NCBI GenBank assembly: GCA_963836085.1
Contig: CAWIHT010000002.1
Span: 230,545-294,544, forward strand
DNA: 64,000 bases
Direction: 5' to 3'
Source of the DNA: JAHEEL01 sp963836085
GTDB lineage: Bacteria; Actinomycetota; Acidimicrobiia; Spongiisociales; UBA5794
The translations under genes and the position numbers were made by a program. This document shows, one piece after another, positions 58,052 through 64,000 of the stretch (position 1 is the stretch's first letter; each line of letters begins with the position of its first letter). Below the pieces are notes generated by a model. The model was not told the origin of the DNA. It ran no database searches and saw only the letters and a list, made by a program, of their open reading frames with translations.

Positions 58052-59755
58052 GTGCACACGATTCCGCATCTGGTGATGGCCAATGCAGAGCGCCAACCCG
58101 ACGCTCCGGCCCTGCGCACGCGGTCCGACGGCGGATGGCAAACGATCACGTGGAGTGAATATGCCCAAGCGGTGCGTCGTGCGGCCAATGCCCTGATTGC
58201 CTCCGGTATCAACGTCGGCGATCGCGTCGCCATCTTCTCGTACAACTCGCCAGAGTGGGTGATCTTCGACGTGGCGGCAATGGCCATCGGAGCGGTGCCG
58301 GTCGGCATCTACTTCTCGAGTTCGTCCGAGGAGATCACCGAGTTGCTTGAGCTCTCCGGCTCACGGATTGTGCTGGCTGGGACGGCCGCCCACGTGGCGA
58401 AGATCGACGCCCGTTGCCATCCCGACCTCGATGTCCTTCTTGCCGTCGACGGGGCGACGGGGGAGGCGATGGCGTGGGAGTCGTTCCTTGAGCGCTCCGA
58501 ACTCGCTCCCGCAAGTGCGTTCGACGAGAGACTCGCAGCGCTCCATGCCGACGATCCGGCCACGCTCATCTACACCGCCGCCGGATTCGGAGGCCCTCTC
58601 GGTGTCGTCCTGACCCACGACAACCTCGTGTTTGCGTCGTGGTCGGCCGTGGAGCTGTTCGAACCGAGCAGCGCCGATCGCGTGCTGTCGTACCTCCCCC
58701 TCTCACACGTGGCCGAGCAGATGTTCACCATCCACATTGCCGCGCATGCCGGCTACTCGGTCGCTTTTGCCCAATCGATCGGGCGGATTCGGGTCGATCT
58801 CCCCGAGATCAAGCCAACGATCTTCTTCAGTGTGCCGCTCGTGTGGTCGGGATTCGCAAGGGTGCTTCGCTCGCAGATCGACGATCTCTCCGGTGTGCAA
58901 GCGACGATCGCCCGTTGGGCCATGCGGGTGTCGCGCGCAGATGTCGCTGCACGGAATGTCGGCAAGCGGAGGACGATCTTCAACAAAGCGGCCGTCGCGC
59001 TCGCGCGATTCCTGTTCACCGACCGTGTCAAAGCCGCAGCGGGCTTCTCCGACCTCTGGTTGGCCTACAGCGGGGCTGCCTCGGCAGATCCGGAGACACT
59101 CGAATTCTTCTCCAGCCTCGACCTGGTGATTCGTGAGGTCTACGGACTGTCTGAGGCGTCGGGTCCTTCGATCGTCACGAGGGAGGGCGCTACGCGGTTT
59201 GGATCCGTCGGGTCTCCGCTCCCTGGGATCGAGATGTCGCTCGCCGATGACGGTGAGATCCTCCTCCGAGGTCGAACCGTGTTCCCTGGCTATCTGAACA
59301 ACCCGGATGCAACCGCTCACGCCTTGCGAGACGGATGGCTCCATACCGGCGATCTCGGAACCATCGGCGCCGATGGTTTGCTCACCATCAGCGGACGGAA
59401 GAAGGACATCGTCATCACGACAGGTGGCAAGAACATCTGCCCCCAGCCGATCGAGGCGCTGCTGCGCGCAGACGACGTCATCATCGACGCTGTCGTCGTG
59501 GGCGACGGATTCGACCAACTCGGGGTGCTCGTCTCCGTCGACGCAGGGCAGGGGAGCGACGAAGCGCTTGCCCACGTCGAGAAGCAGGTGGCCCAGGTCA
59601 ATCAGCGTTTCGCCCGCGCCGAGCAGATCCGAAAGGTCGGGCTCCTTTCGCGGCCACTGTCGGTCGAGCAGGGTGAGCGCTCAGAGGACGGAATCGTCGT
59701 CCGGAACGTGGTTGTTGACCGGTTCTCGTCCCAGATCGAGGACCTGTACCGCTAG
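58052..59755 (+). CDS. Acyl-CoA synthetase-like (AMP-forming) protein lacking the P-loop and A10 lysines
   Basis: 567 residues of the ANL long-chain acyl-CoA synthetase family. A5 (YGLSEASG), A7 (GWLHTGDLG) and A8 (GRKKDIVITTGGKNICP) are normal. But the A3 P-loop, normally T-S-G-T-T-G-x-P-K-G, reads TAAGFGGPLG (175-184): the phosphate-binding Ser/Thr and the Lys are gone. The C-terminal A10 Lys is replaced at about I548 (RSEDGIVVRNVV). Adenylation would be expected to be very weak, so this may be a binding or regulatory pseudoenzyme, or a divergent subgroup. GTG start (HTIPHLVMANAERQPDAPA) after GAGGAGACC; divergent from malQ. Confidence 0.82.
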   Translation: MHTIPHLVMANAERQPDAPALRTRSDGGWQTITWSEYAQAVRRAANALIASGINVGDRVAIFSYNSPEWVIFDVAAMAIGAVPVGIYFSSSSEEITELLELSGSRIVLAGTAAHVAKIDARCHPDLDVLLAVDGATGEAMAWESFLERSELAPASAFDERLAALHADDPATLIYTAAGFGGPLGVVLTHDNLVFASWSAVELFEPSSADRVLSYLPLSHVAEQMFTIHIAAHAGYSVAFAQSIGRIRVDLPEIKPTIFFSVPLVWSGFARVLRSQIDDLSGVQATIARWAMRVSRADVAARNVGKRRTIFNKAAVALARFLFTDRVKAAAGFSDLWLAYSGAASADPETLEFFSSLDLVIREVYGLSEASGPSIVTREGATRFGSVGSPLPGIEMSLADDGEILLRGRTVFPGYLNNPDATAHALRDGWLHTGDLGTIGADGLLTISGRKKDIVITTGGKNICPQPIEALLRADDVIIDAVVVGDGFDQLGVLVSVDAGQGSDEALAHVEKQVAQVNQRFARAEQIRKVGLLSRPLSVEQGERSEDGIVVRNVVVDRFSSQIEDLYR

Positions 59756-59786
59756 CCGGATACCCTCCGGTAGCATCCCGTTCTGC

Positions 59787-60404
59787 ATGAACGACACCGA
59801 AACACCCGTGATTGAAATCACCGACGAGGCCCTCGCGACCATCCTCGAATTGCGCGAGGGAGAAGCGATCGATGACCTCCATCTGGCGCTGCGAATCAGC
59901 GGTGCAGGACCGAACGGATACGTCTACGAGACGGCGTTCCTTCGTCCGGAGGACGTCACGTCGGTGGACCACATCGAGCGCCACAGCGGGCTCCCCGTGG
60001 CCATTTCGCCCGAGTCCGTCGACGATTTGCGCGGTGCCGTTCTCGACCTCTCCACCTCCGGACCGACCGCCGGTCTGGTCATTCGCAACCCGAACACGCC
60101 CAGCCCCGGCCTTGGTCTCGGTGACGGCGACATCGAGCTCACCGGCACGACCGAGGAGAAGGTACGGCAGTTGCTCACAGAGCAGATCAATCCAGCGATC
60201 GCATCCCACGGCGGAATCGCGAACCTCATCGGCGTTGACGGATCACGAGCGATGCTCGAACTCGGTGGCGGTTGCCAGGGATGCGGCCTCGCCGCGGTCA
60301 CGTTGCAGCAGGGCATCGAGACAGCCATCCTCGCTGCGGTGCCTGAGATCACGGAAGTGGTCGACGTGACCGACCACACGCTCGGGGCGAACCCCTACTT
60401 CTAG
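59787..60404 (+). CDS. nfuA: NfuA-like Fe-S carrier protein
   Basis: 205 residues. N-terminal A-type (HesB-like) degenerate domain (LALRISGAGPNGYVYETAF) without its Cys ligands, and a C-terminal NifU-like domain with the C-x-x-C cluster site (GGGCQGCGLAAVTLQQGIE). This is the NfuA layout, carrying [4Fe-4S] clusters to targets such as the radical-SAM enzymes RimO and MiaB that are also encoded here. ATG at MNDTETPVIEI; earlier frame rejected as antisense/other-frame to the synthetase gene. Confidence 0.92.
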   Translation: MNDTETPVIEITDEALATILELREGEAIDDLHLALRISGAGPNGYVYETAFLRPEDVTSVDHIERHSGLPVAISPESVDDLRGAVLDLSTSGPTAGLVIRNPNTPSPGLGLGDGDIELTGTTEEKVRQLLTEQINPAIASHGGIANLIGVDGSRAMLELGGGCQGCGLAAVTLQQGIETAILAAVPEITEVVDVTDHTLGANPYF

Positions 60405-60499
60405 CTTCTCGTCAGTGCGGAAGCATTGACGGGGACGGCGCCGGTTGGGCGTCGGTCCGGGCGGGCAGCCGAGCGTCGGTGCCGCCCCCGCCAAACTGT

Positions 60500-61534
60500 T
60501 CAGACCGCCTCGAATGCGGGCGTCTGCTCTGGATCGGTGTCGTCGTCGGCCTCAGGAGCCACGAAGTTGGTGCGCAGCCCGGCGACCGCCGCCATCGCAC
60601 CTCGGCCGGCCTCGGAACCCATATGGGGGAGTCCGGCGGAGCGGCGCGAGTAGAACGAGCGGCGGACTGCGGCCGCGCGGTCGTCGCTGTCGTCGTTGAT
60701 TCCAGTGTCGTGCACCGCTCGAGAGAAGGCCGGTTCGAGCGCCTCGTCGTCCTCGGTCAGCGTGATCTCGGTGTCGTCCGCTGCGATGTCGATCGTGGAC
60801 TCTTCAGCCGGTAGGTCGGAGACGACGATCTCGATTTCGTCGCCATCATCATCTCGCGCGTCCGCCGGTGGGGGAGGATTCTTCATGGTCGCCTCCGGGA
60901 CGGACGGTGCGACCTGTGCCTCCGCTGCTGGTGTCGGGATCTCCACAGCGGGTTCGAGGGCCTCTTCGATCACCATGTCGACAGGGCTGGTGTGCTTCTC
61001 AACGGACGCTGCCGGACGGCTGGCCAGTTCGACCTCCATCGCTGCGATCGCCTGCTGCATTTCCTCGATGCGCTGATGCAGTGCTATCTCGCGTTCCGAC
61101 GGACCGTCGTTGGCCGCTGCAGCTTCTCCCTCGACACGAGCGATCGCGGCCGCTTCGGCGCGCGCCTCGCCGACGATCGTTTCGGCCTCTTTCCTGGCGC
61201 CGGTCACGAGCTGGAACGCTTGCATCCTCGCATCCGTGACGATGCGGTCACCCTCTTTGCGCCCGTTGGAGCACAACTCGGCAGCCTGATGCTTGGCCGC
61301 CTCGATCATGTCCTCCTTGGCCTTCGTAGCGGCGAGGATCGTCAGGTGGACGGCCTCTTCCTGCTTCTTGGCCTCTTCCACTTCGAGTTCGAGCGCTGCA
61401 ATGCGAGCCGCCGCTTCGTTGAGCATCCGATCGGAGTCGGCGGCTGCCAGGTCGAGGTAGGCCTCGACGGCGTTGGGGTCGTAGCCGCGCTTCGCGATCG
61501 GGAAGCGGTCGTACTCGTCGTTTTCTGTGCGCAT
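60500..61534 (-). CDS. DivIVA-domain coiled-coil protein
   Basis: 344 residues. N-terminal DivIVA-type lipid-binding region (FPIAKRGYDPNAVEAYLDL), then a coiled coil to about 160 rich in Glu/Ala/Lys, then an acidic, Pro-rich low-complexity C-terminus. DivIVA/Wag31-like proteins sit at curved membrane and guide septation or polar growth. It is probably not the main DivIVA (long acidic tail, unusual neighbours), rather a SepIVA-like relative. Start ATG at MRTENDEYDRFP; an ATG 39 bases earlier is possible. Confidence 0.8.
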   Translation of the reverse strand: MRTENDEYDRFPIAKRGYDPNAVEAYLDLAAADSDRMLNEAAARIAALELEVEEAKKQEEAVHLTILAATKAKEDMIEAAKHQAAELCSNGRKEGDRIVTDARMQAFQLVTGARKEAETIVGEARAEAAAIARVEGEAAAANDGPSEREIALHQRIEEMQQAIAAMEVELASRPAASVEKHTSPVDMVIEEALEPAVEIPTPAAEAQVAPSVPEATMKNPPPPADARDDDGDEIEIVVSDLPAEESTIDIAADDTEITLTEDDEALEPAFSRAVHDTGINDDSDDRAAAVRRSFYSRRSAGLPHMGSEAGRGAMAAVAGLRTNFVAPEADDDTDPEQTPAFEAV

Positions 61535-61620
61535 GAGCGAGCTCCCGAAGATCCTCTTCTGGGTGCCCTCCACCGACGCCGCCTGCCCACGACGAGTGTA
61601 TCACCGACTACGGACGGTGG

Positions 61621-63985
61621 TCAACTAGTCATTTCGGGAGGAGCGGGAATGGTCACATCGACCGCTGAGGCGGCCTGAACCAGTCGAAGGTCGGCGAGCG
61701 CATCGTCGATATCTGCAAGGAACTCATCTCGTTCGAGCTGGCCGCCGCGCCCGAGAAGACCCGCGTTGCCGGCCAGGGCGATGCCGGAACTGAAGAGTTC
61801 GGTCGATAGCGACTCGGGTGTTGATATCTGTCCCTGGGCTTGCTCCTGGCGACCGAGCAGCAATGCTCGATGCTGGATAGTCCCGGCGTCGATGGTCTCG
61901 TTTTGGTCGGCCTGGGCGATCACCGCCGCCACGACGCGATAGGCCTCGATGAACGGGAGCAGCACCGCCGTGCTCACCGGCGGTTCGAGAGCGATGGCCA
62001 CCGTTGACAGGTCTCCGTCGTTGATGAGTTCGATGGCATTCGGACAGGCAAGGAGGAGTTCCTCGATGATCGAGTCTCGGAATTCGGCGCGACCCTCGAA
62101 GAAGAAGTCGAACTTGAGGATGGCCCGCCAGCCGAAGGCTCGAAAGAGCAGTTCTTCGAGACCCGTCGATTCGTTCCGGATCATTCCGGCGATGGATGCC
62201 TCGACGATCGACCGGGTGACGAAGAAGTGGACGATGGTGTTGCGGTAGTACGCCGCTGAGAGATGCTGCTCGTGTTCAATCACGTAGACGATTTCGTCGA
62301 GGCCTTCGATCCGTGAGATCACCTTGTTCGATGCGAGTTCGTCGAGTGCCGTCGTCACGAGTTCTGGCGTGACCTCCGTACCGGCCGGTGTCGTCGTGGG
62401 AAGGTGTCTGCGGCGAACGTATGTGAGGAAGGGCGCGAGCGCCTCGACGGTCTCGGGAACGGTGAGTCCTCTGTCGGGTCGACTCAGGAGCGCCAGGGTC
62501 ACGAGGCTGGTTGGCGTGATCGGAGTGACGTCGTTGATCCGGTTCGAGATCTCGAACGCCAGCTTTGGAATGACGTAGCGACCGCGTTCGCTCCTGAGGT
62601 TCGTGTCGACAGGCACTGTGTCGTGCAGTGACAGGGGATCGCCGAACCGGACATGGATCGAGCCGTATCGGTGGCGGAGGCTGCCGACGAACTTCAGCGC
62701 CCACGTGAACCCTTCCTTCTCCTTCTTCTCTCCGCGTTGCTCCGACGCGTACGAGCCGATGTCGGAGATCTGGTCGTACGCAATCGAGACCGGGATGAAG
62801 ACCACGTCTTCGACCAGGCCCCGGAGGTAGGCGTCGACCACGTAGGCGAGCATGCCGAGGCGGGAGCGCGGAGCTTCCCAGTTCGGGAGCGCCCGCCTTC
62901 GAGATACCACTCGAGAGGGAAGCGTTTCTCGAGCAGATAGTCGACGTATTGGCGGAGCGTGAACTTGTACGGTTCGTTGTCCTTGAACTCTCGCCGGATG
63001 AAGAAGATCCCGGACCGGCGGAGGAACGGACCGATCGGGAAGAAGTTCATGTTGATGCCGCCCGCCGTGTGGTTGGGCGGGAACTCGTTCTGGTAGAGCA
63101 CGTACTGCAGGACGAGGTGATCGGAATTCGACTTGTGGGAGGGCAGGAATACGAGCGGATGCTCTTCGCCGATCTGGTAGAGGTCCCGCAGGTCGTCCTT
63201 CGAGTAGACGAGTTGCCGGTATCCGAGGCTGAGCAGCCATGCCATGACGCCGGTCACGATGTCGATCACGAACGGGTTGTGGGTGGCCGCGATCTCTCTC
63301 AGATACCGGGCCGTCTTCTTCTGCATTCGGTCGAGCGGTTCGCCTTCTCGAACGGCGAGGCGTGCGACGCCCTTCTGGAATCCACGTGACCAGAACAGGT
63401 CTTCGGCGAGGAACTTCGGCACCTTGTAGCGGGCGCCGCGCAGGCCCGCTCGGCGCGTTCGAGCGCCAGCCACGCCTTGAGCGCGACCGTTCGGCGAGCG
63501 ACGTTCCCTCGGCCGGTCCTGGTCCGGTCGGATCGTGCCAGCGTTCCTCGAGGTTCGACTTCGTTGCCGGTTCGGCAACGATGATTCGGATGCGGTCGGA
63601 GCGCATGGAGCGGACCCATCGCTGGCGCAGCAGATTCGGGTCTCGGGGATCCCCGAACATCAACACGTCCCTGAGCGCCACCCGGCGTGCGCCATCCTGC
63701 GTGTCGGCGAGCCACGCGACGCGGAGCGGGATCAAGACGGGGTCGTCGTCGACGGAGAGGCGGGCAGCAAGCCGCGGATCGGTTTCCTTCTGCGGCGGAT
63801 GATCTGACCAGCCAGGATGTAGGCGATGTCGACCCAACTCCCTTCGGGCTGTCGCGCTCGATACAACCTTTGATGAGTTCGCGTTCGATGGTCGACTGCG
63901 CGTCGATGAGCAGAACGAAGGGGCCGTCTCCGTGGACAGGCCACGGCGGCTCTTCGGAGAGCGGGGGATCCCAGCGGGCGGGCAT
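61621..63985 (-). pseudogene. plsB: PlsB-type glycerol-3-phosphate 1-O-acyltransferase, broken by about five frameshifts
   Basis: The pieces are in order but in different frames: the N-terminal VLLIDAQSTIERELIKG; VDIAYILAGQIIRRR; DDPVLIPLRVAWLADTQDG; ALKAWLALERAERA; ARYKVPKFLAED through the motifs FLPSHKSNSDH (H-x4-D), GGINMNFFPIGPFLRRSGIF and EWYLEGGRSRTGK; then GMLAYVVDAYLRG to the C-terminus in the last 1.2 kb of the gene. Shifts fall near 63835, 63795, 63530, 63445 and 62860. The catalytic residues survive in each frame, which argues either for very recent decay or for indel errors in this stretch. The gene would start at 63985, close to the window end. Confidence 0.72.
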
Positions 63986-64000
63986 GCGGGAGCTATTCGT

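Overview
The window is high-GC bacterial chromosome, read here as Actinomycetota. The evidence is a DivIVA-domain coiled-coil protein, an F420/deazaflavin-type nitroreductase, a DUF222/HNH gene, the SOS-box form GAAC-N4-GTTC, LexA/LysM/NrdR neighbourhood as in mycobacteria, and a miaB-miaA-dapF run. The co-occurrence of RNase J and RNase Y and the general gene mix would fit an uncultured Acidimicrobiia-like lineage, but that rank is an inference. No rRNA, CRISPR array or intact insertion sequence was seen.

0-16 kb: a DUF971 protein, a giant Lhr-type helicase, a three-gene minus-strand operon (LOG-family protein, TIGR03084-type protein, BtpA/SgcQ-like protein), asparagine synthetase AsnA, trans-aconitate methyltransferase, a frameshifted DUF222/HNH gene, and a tight minus-strand operon of a VWA protein with an HExxH motif, a CobS-like AAA+ protein with altered Walker motifs, and YajQ. 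16-35 kb: an SLC12-type transporter, an M16 peptidase, dapB and dapA, an acyltransferase, a thioredoxin/TPR protein, RNase J, a GUN4-domain protein, FtsK, a PabB-PabC fusion, a TauE/SafE permease, a flavin reductase, and a rimO-cinA-thpR run linked by 4-base stop/start overlaps.

35-48 kb is the DNA-repair and tRNA-modification core: recA (SOS box), rny, miaB, miaA (apparently CTG start), dapF (second catalytic Cys is Ser), lexA (two SOS boxes), galM, an HTH_42/AlkZ-like protein divergent from a LysM cell-division-inhibitor-like gene with three SOS boxes between them, then nrdR, a membrane protein and dut. The boxes indicate one LexA-controlled set in which recombination, putative DNA repair and division arrest would be induced together.

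48-56.5 kb is accessory. It starts with tRNA-Gly, tRNA-Cys and tRNA-Val. The 3' end of tRNA-Val is repeated imperfectly about 2.4 kb downstream, and the interval holds a decayed tyrosine integrase and a secreted GH26-like protein with poly-Thr linkers, which looks like the remnant of a tRNA-integrated element. It is followed by a scatter of very small Cys-containing proteins, three of which appear to be paralogues, with a HAD protein, a DUF4328 membrane protein, an atypical SDR, a deazaflavin-type nitroreductase and hpt. 56.5-64 kb: MalQ, an acyl-CoA-synthetase-like protein lacking both family lysines, NfuA, a DivIVA-domain protein, and a PlsB-type acyltransferase gene broken by about five frameshifts at the window end.
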